Positions 52,112 to 60,881 of a DNA stretch of 64,000 nt are shown in pieces. The notes under the pieces are model-generated. The model was not told the DNA's origin. It saw nothing but the letters and a program-made list of their open reading frames with translations, and did no database searches. Positions within the stretch are counted from its first letter, which is position 1, and the number at the start of each line of letters is the position of its first letter. The position numbers and the translations under genes were made by a program. Location of the stretch: contig UQOX01000011.1 of assembly GCA_900542765.1 (NCBI GenBank), positions 11,430-75,429 of the forward strand. Direction: 5' to 3'. Source of the stretch: an uncultured Porphyromonadaceae bacterium (lineage in GTDB: Bacteria > Bacteroidota > Bacteroidia > Bacteroidales > UBA11471).

Positions 52112-54010
52112 TTATCGAATGAGTTTGGTCACGAGGTTTGTCCCGTCGGAATATATCTCTTTCTTGAAATAGATGCCATGCTCAGGGACGACAGGCAAAA
52201 GGGTTCCGCAAATGTCATAATAGAGCGTCCGCGCCAAAGTCGCACCCGGAACAGCCGTCTCGGATATGGCCGAAGCCGAAGAGGCGACACCGTGCAGAGT
52301 GACGTGACTCAGGCATATCGTCTTGCCGGTAGCCTGTGAACTGTACCAGGGATAAACCCGGAGGAGCAACGTCTCGCCGGCCTGCAACTCCACGACGGGC
52401 TGGTATTGTATGGCATACATCGTGTTGGCCGTCATGGCCGAGGTGAGCTCGGCTATCGAAGTGGCATCGGCGAAGTCGGGTTGTGTCGAGTATGAGATGC
52501 GACAGCGCATGCCGCTACCGCCGGCACCGCACACATAGAGACCGATCGAGTCGATATGCAGGACCGTTCCCTCGGAAGCCGTAATACCGAACTGTATGTA
52601 CCGGGTCGACACCTCATCTATCTCGCCGGCCGGCCATACCTCGCCGACAATAAGGTTGCGCTGGGTAAGCTGGCCGTTTACAAACTCGCACCAGTCGGGC
52701 CAAACCGTGTTGGCATTGGGCGAAGCATATCGCTGCACCGTCATCTCGCTCCAACTCTGCGGCACGGCTATTGCCGGCCCGGTGAGGGTATAGGAGTCGT
52801 CCTTGTCGAGCGGCCACCGCAAAATGACCTCTTCTCCCCCGGAAAGTTCGATTCCCGTGCATGACAGGGGTATGTCTTTGGTATGATTGCCATTGGTGAA
52901 CGACAACGTTCCCGACACTTCACCGGCGCCTGAAACTGTTGTGCGGACATAGATGCGGGTATAATCGAGGTTGCCCTCCGAATAGCTCAGCGACAACGAC
53001 GATTGGTAATTGTCCCTGTCGGCCGACACCTCAAAACCCTCCGAGGCCGTAACCGTGACCGTCCCGTCGGCCGGAGTCAAAGCGAAACCCGAAACGGAGA
53101 CTTCGCGCACCAGCTGTTGACCGGTATAGGCTTTCCCGAAATCCACCGAGGTCGGATTGACCAGCAAATCGGCATTTTGCAGGATATGGTCGGCCAGGAT
53201 ACCTTGCGCCGCCATCTCCTGCGCCACGATGCGGGCCATGAGGGTGGCTCCCAAGGCTATGGGGTGGGTTCCGTCGTTTTCCCTGAAAAGCAATTCGGTA
53301 CAAGCGGCTTCCCCGTAACTGGCAAACAACTCGGCCGACTTGGTGGTAAGGTCGATATAGGGCACGTCCATCTCTTCGGCCACCTCTTTCATGGCATAGG
53401 GATAGTCCATCGAATGGTCGCTCTCGGGAATCTTATTCCCGGTCGATATGGTACCATCGTCGTTCAATATGGAAAAGGAATCGCCGAGGTCGTGACGGCC
53501 GTTGCGGCGTATGGTGTTGCCCGAGAAATATTTGCGACACATCGACGATACCAGTATGGGCGTGGCACCCAAAGCCCGGGTCTCGTTTACATAACGTCGC
53601 AGATACTCCTTATACGAACCTTGTGGCGTCGTTCCCCGGTAATCGACCGTTAAATCGCCGGTCTTGGCGCGCACCGAGTCGCCGTCCATACCATTATTTT
53701 TCTCATCGTTGTGGGCAAACTGTATGATGACATAATCGCCCTCGACAATCTGTTTTTTTACCGAAGCCCAATAAGCGCTTTCTTCATAAAAACTTTTGCT
53801 GCTCGAACCGCTTTTACCCCGGTTGTTGACCGTTATGGTCCCGTCGAAAAACTGTTGGAACATTTGCGCCCAACCTCTCTGGTCGGTAGTCGACTCATCG
53901 TAGTTGGCCATCGTCGAATCGCCGATGGTGTGCACGGTCTTCGCCGATAAAGGTCCTGCCAACAAGGAGATGGCGCAGAAGACCGAGACAATCATGTGTG
54001 TGCGTTTCAT
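52112..54010 (-). CDS. Rhamnogalacturonan acetylesterase-like SGNH hydrolase (CE12)
   Basis: 632-aa secreted esterase removing acetyl groups from pectin backbones. After the signal peptide (VSVFCAISLLAGPLSA) the SGNH blocks are clear: HTIGDSTMA (Ser), NNRGKSGSSS (Gly), FAHNDEKNN (Asn) and ENDGTHPIALGA (Asp and His). The remaining 370 residues are beta domains, ending in the YFKKEIYSDGTNLV segment. MKRTHMIVS at 54008-54010 starts the signal peptide. First gene of the CE12-CE8 operon. Confidence 0.9.
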   Translation of the reverse strand: MKRTHMIVSVFCAISLLAGPLSAKTVHTIGDSTMANYDESTTDQRGWAQMFQQFFDGTITVNNRGKSGSSSKSFYEESAYWASVKKQIVEGDYVIIQFAHNDEKNNGMDGDSVRAKTGDLTVDYRGTTPQGSYKEYLRRYVNETRALGATPILVSSMCRKYFSGNTIRRNGRHDLGDSFSILNDDGTISTGNKIPESDHSMDYPYAMKEVAEEMDVPYIDLTTKSAELFASYGEAACTELLFRENDGTHPIALGATLMARIVAQEMAAQGILADHILQNADLLVNPTSVDFGKAYTGQQLVREVSVSGFALTPADGTVTVTASEGFEVSADRDNYQSSLSLSYSEGNLDYTRIYVRTTVSGAGEVSGTLSFTNGNHTKDIPLSCTGIELSGGEEVILRWPLDKDDSYTLTGPAIAVPQSWSEMTVQRYASPNANTVWPDWCEFVNGQLTQRNLIVGEVWPAGEIDEVSTRYIQFGITASEGTVLHIDSIGLYVCGAGGSGMRCRISYSTQPDFADATSIAELTSAMTANTMYAIQYQPVVELQAGETLLLRVYPWYSSQATGKTICLSHVTLHGVASSASAISETAVPGATLARTLYYDICGTLLPVVPEHGIYFKKEIYSDGTNLVTKLIR

Positions 54011-54040
54011 GGTGTATTTGTTTTTAAAAATGGAATTACC

Positions 54041-54072
54041 CAAAGTTACAACGCCTGTCTATTTGTTGTAAC
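54041..54072 (-). promoter_or_regulatory. Candidate promoter and operator of the CE12-CE8 operon
   Basis: TAACTTTG (minus, 54041-54048) as -7 box, 31 bp before the start codon. No -33 TTTG; instead a perfect inverted repeat GTTACAAC (54045-54052) / GTTGTAAC (54065-54072), arm centres 20 bp apart, overlies the -7 and -33 positions. Confidence 0.6.
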
Positions 54073-54183
54073 CGACGAAAAACAGAAAAAACAGAAATTC
54101 CACCGAATGAAGACGATTTTCAACCTCTCCCCGCTCAAAAAAATCACCCCCGAACAAAATATCCACCAGCATGGGAACAAGCA

Positions 54184-54224
54184 CAAAAAAAAAGAAGCAG
54201 GCGACCCAAAGGCCGCCTGCTTTA
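54184..54224 (-). terminator. Terminator of floA
   Basis: 9-bp stem AAGCAGGCG (54195-54203) / CGCCTGCTT (54214-54222), followed on the minus strand by CTTTTTTTTT; 20 bp after the floA stop. Confidence 0.85.
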
Positions 54225-54243
54225 TCGGATAGGAAACAGCAAC

Positions 54244-55221
54244 TTACTTGGCCGGACCGCCGGACGACGGTTTGGCTATGGCATCACGCATCGAGGTGTC
54301 GGCCTCGATATTTTTCATGCGGTAATAGTCCATTATGCCCAGGTTCCCGGAGCGGAAGGCTTCGGCCATGGCACGCGGCACTTCGGCTTCGGCTTCGATG
54401 ACCTTGGCGCGCGCCTCCTGTGCTTTGGCTTTCATCTCCTGTTCGAGGGCGATGGCCATGGCTCGGCGCTCTTCGGCCTTGGCCTGGGCAATGTTCTTGT
54501 CGGCCTGCGCCTGGTCGATTTGCAAACCGGCACCGATGTTCTTGCCTATGTCGATGTCGGCAATATCGATGGAGAGAATCTCAAAGGCGGTTCCCGAATC
54601 GAGACCTTTTTTGAGAACGAGTTTCGATATGGAATCGGGATTTTCAAGCACCGACTTGTGCGACTCGGACGAACCGATAGACGAAACTATGCCCTCACCT
54701 ACACGAGCCAGCACGGTATCTTCTCCGGCACCGCCCACCAGTTGTCGGATATTGGCCCGCACCGTCACACGGGCCTTGGCGATGAGCTGTATGCCATCTT
54801 TGGCCACGGCCACAACGGGAGGGGTATCGATGACCTTGGGATTGACCGACATCTGCACGGCCTCGAACACATCACGCCCCGCCAAGTCGATGGCCGTCGC
54901 CATCTGGAAACCGAGGTCGATGTTGGCTTTGGCGGCCGACACCAAAGCATGCACGACACGCTCTACACGGCCTCCGGCCAAATAGTGAGCCTCCAACTCG
55001 TCACGGGTAATCGATTTGAGACCGGCCTTGTGAGCCTCGATCATGGCGCGCACAATGATTTGGGGCGGCACCTTGCGAATGCGCATGAGAAAGAGTTGGA
55101 CCAAGGATATGTGCACCCCCGAAACGAGTGCCGAAATCCACAACAAGAAGGGCACAAAGTAGAAAAACACGGCCAAAGCCACGATACAAAGTGCCACGAT
55201 GAGCAATACAAATAAATCCAT
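54244..55221 (-). CDS. floA: Flotillin-like protein FloA
   Basis: 325-aa membrane scaffold of lipid microdomains. An N-terminal hydrophobic hairpin ([20 protein letters not shown]), the PHB domain ([60 protein letters not shown]) and an alanine/glutamate-rich coiled coil ([20 protein letters not shown]) are as in Bacillus FloA. Probably cotranscribed with the TPR gene upstream (79 bp gap). Confidence 0.96.
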   Translation of the reverse strand: MDLFVLLIVALCIVALAVFFYFVPFLLWISALVSGVHISLVQLFLMRIRKVPPQIIVRAMIEAHKAGLKSITRDELEAHYLAGGRVERVVHALVSAAKANIDLGFQMATAIDLAGRDVFEAVQMSVNPKVIDTPPVVAVAKDGIQLIAKARVTVRANIRQLVGGAGEDTVLARVGEGIVSSIGSSESHKSVLENPDSISKLVLKKGLDSGTAFEILSIDIADIDIGKNIGAGLQIDQAQADKNIAQAKAEERRAMAIALEQEMKAKAQEARAKVIEAEAEVPRAMAEAFRSGNLGIMDYYRMKNIEADTSMRDAIAKPSSGGPAK

Positions 55222-55255
55222 ATTTCGCGATATTAGAATGATAAGGTTCCTATGC

Positions 55256-55290
55256 GGTTATTATCCTGGTTATTACCCGGTCATTATCCC
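55256..55290. repeat. Three short tandem units upstream of floA
   Basis: GGTTATTATCCT, GGTTATTACCC and GGTCATTATCCC in a row, between the TPR gene stop and the floA start. Too short for firm interpretation. Confidence 0.5.
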
Positions 55291-55300
55291 GGTTCAGTCG

Positions 55301-56740
55301 TCACTCCTGAGCCCAAACCGACAGCTCGGCCTCCCGGCTTTGCTTTTCATACTCTTCGGGTTGAGGATACAGGGTGAGCAACAGTTTTTCGAGCTCCTGT
55401 ATGCGGGCTGCGGTCTCGGGGAGGTTCTTGCCGTCGACATAGTCTTTGCGCAGGCGATGGAGTTCGGTCTCGTTGGCGGCAATGACCCGACGCAACTCCC
55501 GCGCCTTGATGTAGAGGTCACGAGCCGGTTTGCTGCGGAACTGCGACAGGGAGGTGTAGACGACCTCGTCGGTGACAACAAAGGCGATGGCATTTTTCAC
55601 GGGTGCTTTCTTCTCGGGAGGCTGTATCCGGGCGATTCTCTCTCGCACAGAGCCATAATCGGCCCCCTCCTTCCACGTCGCCCTTATCGAGGAGAGACGG
55701 GCCAACACGCGAAGGTGCGAAGCCTCTTCCTCGGGAGCATAAAACTCGGGCGATGTCTCATAGAGGAAAAGATAGATGCAGACCGAGTCTTCGGGCTGAT
55801 ACCGGTTGCTGGCAAACCAACCGACACGGGTCACTTCATCGATAGCCATCATATAATCGTCATAGGGCGAATTGAAAGGCATGGGCAACTGTTCGGGTAT
55901 GGTGAACTCTCCGGTATTGATATTGTAACGGGACATGAAAATATCGTATCCTCCCAGTGTGCGGTCTTCCTCGTTCGATGCATAAAAGAGGGTGACTCCA
56001 TCGCTCAACAGGAAGGGATAGCTATCGTCATACAAGGTGTTGAGGTCATCAATCGACTCTTCTTCGCCATAGCTTCCATCGCCCAGGCGAATGCGGGAAA
56101 CGATTTCATATCCGGCCTCCTCGTCGGGAACCGCATAGAGAATCTTGTCTTGGCGCTGGGTTTGGAAAACCGGACTCGCTTCGGCATTTTCTTCTTCGAG
56201 CAACGCTTCGTAATCATGCAAAGAGCCTACCTCGGACGAAAGTTTGTAGTGGGAAAAGAAAGCGTCCCGGCTCACCACCATGCTGTCGAAGACCTGCACA
56301 CACTGCACCTTGGCAAGCATCTGGGCGCCCAACTCGGCCTGCGTGGCCAACAACTCATAATCGGTGCCGTCGGCATCATCGTCCTTGCGGTCATTGAGGT
56401 AACCGATATAACGGGTGAAATAATTTACGGCCTCTACGAAGCGGTATTGTTCAAAACAGAGACCGGCCAAATATCGATACGACTCGGGAATTTTCCCGTT
56501 GGCGGCAATTTTGAGATATTTCTCGGCTTCGGCCTTGCGTCCCGTCTCATACAGGCACACACCGTACCACTGGTTGAGGGAAGGGTTCTTGGGCTTCTTT
56601 TTGAGGTTTTTCTCAAAGACCGGCAAGGCTTCGGTATAGAGGCCGGCCCGATACATGTTGCGGGCGTCTTCGAGGGTCTGTGCACCGACACAGAGCGAGA
56701 AGAAGAGCAACGGGAAAGCGATAAGGAGGATTCTTTTCAT
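55301..56740 (-). CDS. Exported TPR and PD40-repeat protein
   Basis: 479 aa. Signal peptide (ILLIAFPLLFFSLCVGA), then TPR-like helices (ARNMYRAGLYTEALPVFEKN, LNQWYGVCLYETGRKAEAEK, YRYLAGLCFEQYRFVEAVNY), a WD40/PD40-like beta region (DGVTLFYASNEEDRTLGGYD) and a C-terminal coiled coil (RRVIAANETELHRLRKDY). Such proteins in Bacteroidetes are usually periplasmic scaffolds of envelope complexes. It lies between the YcxB-like gene and floA on the same strand. Exact role unknown. Confidence 0.82.
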   Translation of the reverse strand: MKRILLIAFPLLFFSLCVGAQTLEDARNMYRAGLYTEALPVFEKNLKKKPKNPSLNQWYGVCLYETGRKAEAEKYLKIAANGKIPESYRYLAGLCFEQYRFVEAVNYFTRYIGYLNDRKDDDADGTDYELLATQAELGAQMLAKVQCVQVFDSMVVSRDAFFSHYKLSSEVGSLHDYEALLEEENAEASPVFQTQRQDKILYAVPDEEAGYEIVSRIRLGDGSYGEEESIDDLNTLYDDSYPFLLSDGVTLFYASNEEDRTLGGYDIFMSRYNINTGEFTIPEQLPMPFNSPYDDYMMAIDEVTRVGWFASNRYQPEDSVCIYLFLYETSPEFYAPEEEASHLRVLARLSSIRATWKEGADYGSVRERIARIQPPEKKAPVKNAIAFVVTDEVVYTSLSQFRSKPARDLYIKARELRRVIAANETELHRLRKDYVDGKNLPETAARIQELEKLLLTLYPQPEEYEKQSREAELSVWAQE

Positions 56741-56783
56741 AGCAGACAGGAGCTACATTCAGGAACAAAGTTAATCTTTTTTT

Positions 56784-57287
56784 TTAAATCTCGCCATTCT
56801 CGTCGCCGGATTCTATGGAGAGCGCCAGTTTCTCAAAGGCCAGGCAGGCGGCCTCATCGGGAAAAGCCTCCTTGGGAAGATAGAGGAAGGGCGGGTCTTC
56901 GTTGTCGAGCGAGAGCAGGTAGTAATGGCGTTTGGAGGTGCAGGTCGAGAACGATTCCCACGGATAGTAGAGCGACAAGCCGTCGGGATAGGTAAACACG
57001 ATTCCCCCCTCGTCGACAGTGGCGGTGTGCTCCCGCAGGACACGCCGCTCGTCGGGACGGGTGAGACGTGTCACAAAGAAATGGAATATCACCGCCGGAA
57101 TGAGAGCGAAGAAAAGAATCACGGCCACATACACGGCGTTGACGGTAAAATAGCCCAATCCCACAAAAAACGAGATGATGACAATGCCCCAGGCCCAGTT
57201 ACGGCGCAGGAACGCGCCGAGCAGCAAGCGCAGATAAAGACCGGCCGGCATCATAAACGACTGCGTCACAATATTTTGCTTAGACAT
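56784..57287 (-). CDS. YcxB-like membrane protein
   Basis: 167 aa. Two adjacent membrane segments (WGIVIISFFVGLGYF and YVAVILFFALIPAVIFHFF, about 33-70) and a cytoplasmic domain of the YcxB type (REHTATVDEGGIVFTYPDGL, YYPWESFSTCTSKRHYYLLS). Function unknown. It precedes the TPR gene by 43 bp. A TATCTTTA element on the minus strand at 57317-57324 could be its -7 box. Confidence 0.8.
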   Translation of the reverse strand: MSKQNIVTQSFMMPAGLYLRLLLGAFLRRNWAWGIVIISFFVGLGYFTVNAVYVAVILFFALIPAVIFHFFVTRLTRPDERRVLREHTATVDEGGIVFTYPDGLSLYYPWESFSTCTSKRHYYLLSLDNEDPPFLYLPKEAFPDEAACLAFEKLALSIESGDENGEI

Positions 57288-57347
57288 GACAGATACAGGT
57301 TTTCACATTGGGGAAGTAAAGATAACGATTTTTCGGAGAATATGTCC

Positions 57348-57355
57348 TACTTTTG
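57348..57355 (+). promoter_or_regulatory. Candidate -7 element for the TonB-dependent receptor
   Basis: TACTTTTG followed by CG, 72 bp before the ATG; -33 not found. The leader is too short for a cobalamin riboswitch. Confidence 0.45.
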
Positions 57356-57427
57356 CGCCCGAAACAGCCGGGGCGGAGCAAGCCCGCCGGCCGACTGTAA
57401 CAAACCTAAACAATCCATATTTTCAAG

Positions 57428-59425
57428 ATGAAAAAACATTCTGCATCAAGACCCGCCCTCTGCCCGCAACGGTGGAGGAGATGGAGCCGGAAAAACTTCG
57501 GCGCCTTTGCGAGCCTCCACAAGGAGGTCGCCATCGGAGTCCTCTCCTGCTCGATGTCGCTCGTCTTGCTCTCAACACCGGCCGAAACATTCGCCCAGCA
57601 GTTCGATACCGACTCGGTAAAGGAACTCGACATCAGCGAAGTGGTGGTGACGGGGAATATCCTGCCCCCGACCCGCACGGCGGTGTTGCCCATACCTGTT
57701 CTCGACAGAAACGAGGCGGCGGTCGCTCCGCTGCAAAGTATCGAGGCTGCCTTGCGGCTCTGCCCTTCTGTCGATTTGCGGGAAAGGGGGAGCAAAGGCG
57801 TACAAGCCGACATCTCCATACGGGGAGGCTCTTTCGACCAAACCATCGTCCTGCTCAACGGCATCGACTTTTCCGACGCCCGCACCGGACACCAAAGCCA
57901 CTCCCTGCCTATCGACCTCGACATCGTATCGGACATTGCCATCGAAGACGGCACGGCCGGCATCGGCGCTTTTGCCGGAGCCGTGAATATCCGCACCCAA
58001 CCGCTGCGCCCCACCTATGTGCGGGCCGAAGCCTCGGGCGGACAGTATGGCTATGCCTATGGCAACCTCTCGGGAGCCGTGACAAAAGAGCGGTTTACCC
58101 TGTTTGGCGCCGGTTCCTACCGGGCCTCTGACGGATATACCCACAACACCGATTTCCAAAACTACAATGCCTTCGTGCGGGCCGGATACGACAGCCGACA
58201 GGCCGGCTACTTCGACTTCCAGTCGGGCTGGCAGACCCGGCACTTCGGCGCCAACGGATTCTATTCACTGAAATATCCCGACCAATACGAGGCCACCCGC
58301 ACCTTCCTATCCTCCCTCCGTTGGCAAAAAAGTTTTGGACGTCTCTTCATAGAGTCGAGCATCAGCTACCGCAAGAACTTCGACCGCTTCGAGCTGGTAA
58401 AGGGTTCCCCCTCGACCGTACCTTACAATTACCACAATACCGACCGTCTGGGGCTGGCTCTCCGGGCCGACTACTCGTGGCTGTGGGGAAAGACATCGCT
58501 GTATGCCGATTATCGTTATGACCATCTTTTGAGCTCGGTACTCGGCGAGCCCCTCGCCAACCCCCGCAGGGTCAAAGGGGAAAGCGACGCCCTCTACACC
58601 AAAGGGAAAAAGCAGAACAGCGGAGATGTGCGCGTGCGACACGTCAAACAATGGAGGCGTTTCGACATCGAAGGGTCGGCCGGTTGCGTGTTCTCCCCCG
58701 GAGAAGCGACCCCGGTATGGAGCCTCTCGGGCGGATACCGGCCCGTCGACGGCCTGCACATCGGCGTAGCCGCCGTGCAATCGATGCGGTTGCCTTCGTT
58801 TACCGACCTCTACTACACGACAACCGGATATATCGGCAACCCCTACCTCAAACCCGAAAGGGCAACGACATACCGGGTGCGCGGCTCCTACGAAAGGGGG
58901 CGGTGGAGAACCTCGGCCGAGGTATATTTCCGCGACGGGCGTGACATCATCGACTGGGTGCAGAAGAGTGCCGACAGCGAATGGGAATCGTTGCAACTGA
59001 CCCGCCTCCGCACCTTAGGCGTCGAATGGACGGGCGGATACTATGGGCGGGGATTCCTGCGACAAGCCACCCTCTCCTATGCCTACATGACCACCGACAA
59101 ACAGAGTGGCGACTACATCTCGAAATATGCCCTCGACTACATGCGTCACAAAGCCATGGCCACGGTGAGCGTGCATTTCCTGCGGTACATGACCCTCACC
59201 CTCACGGGGGGACTCTATGACCGCAACGGCAACTACATCGACGCGGCCGGGCAACGGGTCGGATACGACACCTATGCCCTGCTCGACGCCCGCCTCTCCT
59301 GGCAGCGGCACCACCTGCGCGTCTACCTCGACGGCAACAACATCACCGCCACCCGTTATTGCGACTTCGGCGGCTTGAAGATGCCCGAAGGGTGGTTCAG
59401 CGGAGGCATCGTCGTCACCTATTGA
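57428..59425 (+). CDS. TonB-dependent receptor, BtuB-like size
   Basis: 665-aa outer-membrane transporter. The N-terminus is unusually long and basic before the signal helix (VLSCSMSLVLLSTPAETFA, to about residue 57); the TonB-box-like DISEVVVTG follows. The plug domain has LRERGSKGVQADISIRGGSF and FAGAVNIRT, then a 22-strand-type barrel (YKHTFRPSL-like aromatic strands; ends in FSGGIVVTY). No SusD partner, which argues against a polysaccharide SusC. Vitamin or metal chelate uptake is likely; substrate unknown. Confidence 0.88.
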   Translation: MKKHSASRPALCPQRWRRWSRKNFGAFASLHKEVAIGVLSCSMSLVLLSTPAETFAQQFDTDSVKELDISEVVVTGNILPPTRTAVLPIPVLDRNEAAVAPLQSIEAALRLCPSVDLRERGSKGVQADISIRGGSFDQTIVLLNGIDFSDARTGHQSHSLPIDLDIVSDIAIEDGTAGIGAFAGAVNIRTQPLRPTYVRAEASGGQYGYAYGNLSGAVTKERFTLFGAGSYRASDGYTHNTDFQNYNAFVRAGYDSRQAGYFDFQSGWQTRHFGANGFYSLKYPDQYEATRTFLSSLRWQKSFGRLFIESSISYRKNFDRFELVKGSPSTVPYNYHNTDRLGLALRADYSWLWGKTSLYADYRYDHLLSSVLGEPLANPRRVKGESDALYTKGKKQNSGDVRVRHVKQWRRFDIEGSAGCVFSPGEATPVWSLSGGYRPVDGLHIGVAAVQSMRLPSFTDLYYTTTGYIGNPYLKPERATTYRVRGSYERGRWRTSAEVYFRDGRDIIDWVQKSADSEWESLQLTRLRTLGVEWTGGYYGRGFLRQATLSYAYMTTDKQSGDYISKYALDYMRHKAMATVSVHFLRYMTLTLTGGLYDRNGNYIDAAGQRVGYDTYALLDARLSWQRHHLRVYLDGNNITATRYCDFGGLKMPEGWFSGGIVVTY

Positions 59426-59447
59426 ACCGCGGCGCAAGGCACACGCC

Positions 59448-59488
59448 GGGGAGCGAACGGAGCTTGCACGTTCGCTCCCCGTTTTTTT
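59448..59488 (+). terminator. Terminator of the TonB-dependent receptor gene
   Basis: Perfect 12-bp stem GGGGAGCGAACG / CGTTCGCTCCCC with a 9-nt loop, then GTTTTTTT. Confidence 0.92.
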
Positions 59489-59566
59489 GAGCCATGATAC
59501 TGTGGCAGAGCAATCGTCGCCGCACAAAAAAGAGTCGGCAAGCCGACAACGATATGAAAAAATGCG

Positions 59567-59574
59567 TACTTTTG
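59567..59574 (+). promoter_or_regulatory. Candidate -7 element for the TtcA-like gene
   Basis: TACTTTTG followed by CA, 20 bp before the ATG at 59595; no -33 match. Confidence 0.5.
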
Positions 59575-59594
59575 CAGCCGCAAAACCGAGAGCC

Positions 59595-60395
59595 ATGTCC
59601 CTCCCCTCATCGACCGAACGAAACCAACTGCTGCAACGCCTCGACCGCCTCGTAAAAAAGGCCATCGAAGACTACGGCCTCATCGACGAGGGCGACCACC
59701 TGCTCATCGGCCTCTCGGGCGGGAAAGACTCGCTGGCGCTGGTCGAACTGCTGGGACGACGCTCCCGCATCTTCGCCCCGCGGTTCACCCTCACGGCCGC
59801 CCACATACGCATGAGCAACATCAGTTACCACAGCGACACGGCGGCTTTGCGCGAGCATTGTGCACGGTTCGGCATCGAATATGTCGAACGGGAGACCGCC
59901 TTCGACCCGTCGAGCGACCGACGCAAGACCCCCTGCTTCCTCTGCTCGTGGTACCGGCGCAAGGCGCTCTTCGACATCGCCCGGGAAAGAGGGTGCTCCA
60001 AAATCGCCCTCGGCCATCACCAGGACGACCTCTTCGAGACGCTGCTCATGAACATGGCTTTCCAAGGCTCCTTCGCCACCATGCCGCCCCGCTTGCAGAT
60101 GGAGAAATTCGACATGACGATAATCCGCCCCCTCTGCCTCATCGCCGAAAACGACCTCTCGGAACTGAGCCGCACGGGAGGGTACCCCCGGCAAGAAAAA
60201 AACTGCCCCTTCGAGCACGCCTCCCATCGTCGCGAGATACGCGGCATTCTGCAACAACTGCAAGCCATCAGCCCGCAACTGCGCGGCCACTTGTGGAACA
60301 GCATGAGCCACATACAAGAGGCGTATCTGCCCCGACCGTACCGCGCCCGCAAAGAGGCAGGAAACGCCCCCGACCTCCGTCCCGAAAATCTTTGA
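59595..60395 (+). CDS. ttcA: TtcA-like tRNA 2-thiocytidine synthetase
   Basis: 266-aa PP-loop ATPase that would thiolate C32 of tRNA. The ATP motif LLIGLSGGKDSLAL is intact; CFLC (CxxC) and a third cysteine in EKNCPFEH match the three-cysteine [4Fe-4S] site of TtcA; LGHHQDDLFETLLMN is the conserved core. Start MSLPSSTERN at 59595 is chosen because the predicted promoter lies inside the 36-codon longer frame. Followed after 28 bp by the DUF486 gene. Confidence 0.88.
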   Translation: MSLPSSTERNQLLQRLDRLVKKAIEDYGLIDEGDHLLIGLSGGKDSLALVELLGRRSRIFAPRFTLTAAHIRMSNISYHSDTAALREHCARFGIEYVERETAFDPSSDRRKTPCFLCSWYRRKALFDIARERGCSKIALGHHQDDLFETLLMNMAFQGSFATMPPRLQMEKFDMTIIRPLCLIAENDLSELSRTGGYPRQEKNCPFEHASHRREIRGILQQLQAISPQLRGHLWNSMSHIQEAYLPRPYRARKEAGNAPDLRPENL

Positions 60396-60423
60396 ATACC
60401 CATTTTATAATACCCCTTAAACT

Positions 60424-60792
60424 ATGCAAGGAATTTACTCTGTACTGCTGCTCGTCGTGTCGAACATATTCATGACGTTTGCCTGGTATGGCCACCTCAA
60501 ACTGCAAGAGATGAAACTCATATCGAACTGGCCGCTCTTCGGTGTGATACTGCTCTCGTGGGGCATCGCCCTGTTTGAATACTGCTTCCAAGTACCGGCC
60601 AACCGCATCGGATTCCAAGAAAACGGAGGCCCCTTCACATTGGTACAACTCAAAGTGATACAAGAGGTTATCACCCTCACAGTTTTTGCCGTCTTTTCGA
60701 GCCTGGCCTTTCACAACGAGTCGCTGCAATGGAATCACCTCGCTGCCGCCGTGTGCCTCGTTCTCGCCGTCTATTTCGTCTTTATGAAATAA
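60424..60792 (+). CDS. DMT-superfamily (DUF486) membrane protein
   Basis: 122 aa with four membrane helices (YSVLLLVVSNIFMTFAWYGH, LFGVILLSWGIALFEYCFQV, VITLTVFAVFSSLAFH, LAAAVCLVLAVYFVFM), the one-half-transporter size of DUF486. The segment FQVPANRIGFQENGGPFTLV is characteristic. Transport substrate unknown. Probably cotranscribed with the TtcA-like gene. Confidence 0.9.
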   Translation: MQGIYSVLLLVVSNIFMTFAWYGHLKLQEMKLISNWPLFGVILLSWGIALFEYCFQVPANRIGFQENGGPFTLVQLKVIQEVITLTVFAVFSSLAFHNESLQWNHLAAAVCLVLAVYFVFMK

Positions 60793-60808
60793 TTATTTTG
60801 CCTCGCCA

Positions 60809-60880
60809 CTTGCATTTTTGATTTTTAATCATTACCTTGGGCGGACTTTTCCTTCCACAATCCATTAAAAATCAAAATGC
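60809..60880 (+). promoter_or_regulatory. Promoter of the PL1 gene overlaid by a large inverted repeat
   Basis: CTTG (60809-60812), 20 bp, TACCTTGG (60833-60840). The arms GCATTTTTGATTTTTAAT (60812-60829) and ATTAAAAATCAAAATGC (60864-60880) are complementary over 17 bp with one bulged base. The left arm fills the promoter spacer and the right arm ends one base before the ATG at 60882. Confidence 0.65.
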
Positions 60881-60881
60881 T

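Noticed and set aside
53996-54232. Plus-strand frame of 78 codons between CE12 and floA
   Set aside because: It starts inside the CE12 start region, runs over that promoter and through the floA terminator; no promoter of its own.
57288-57427. Cobalamin riboswitch in front of the TonB-dependent receptor
   Set aside because: The leader is only about 70 nt and lacks the B12-box; no such riboswitch can fit.
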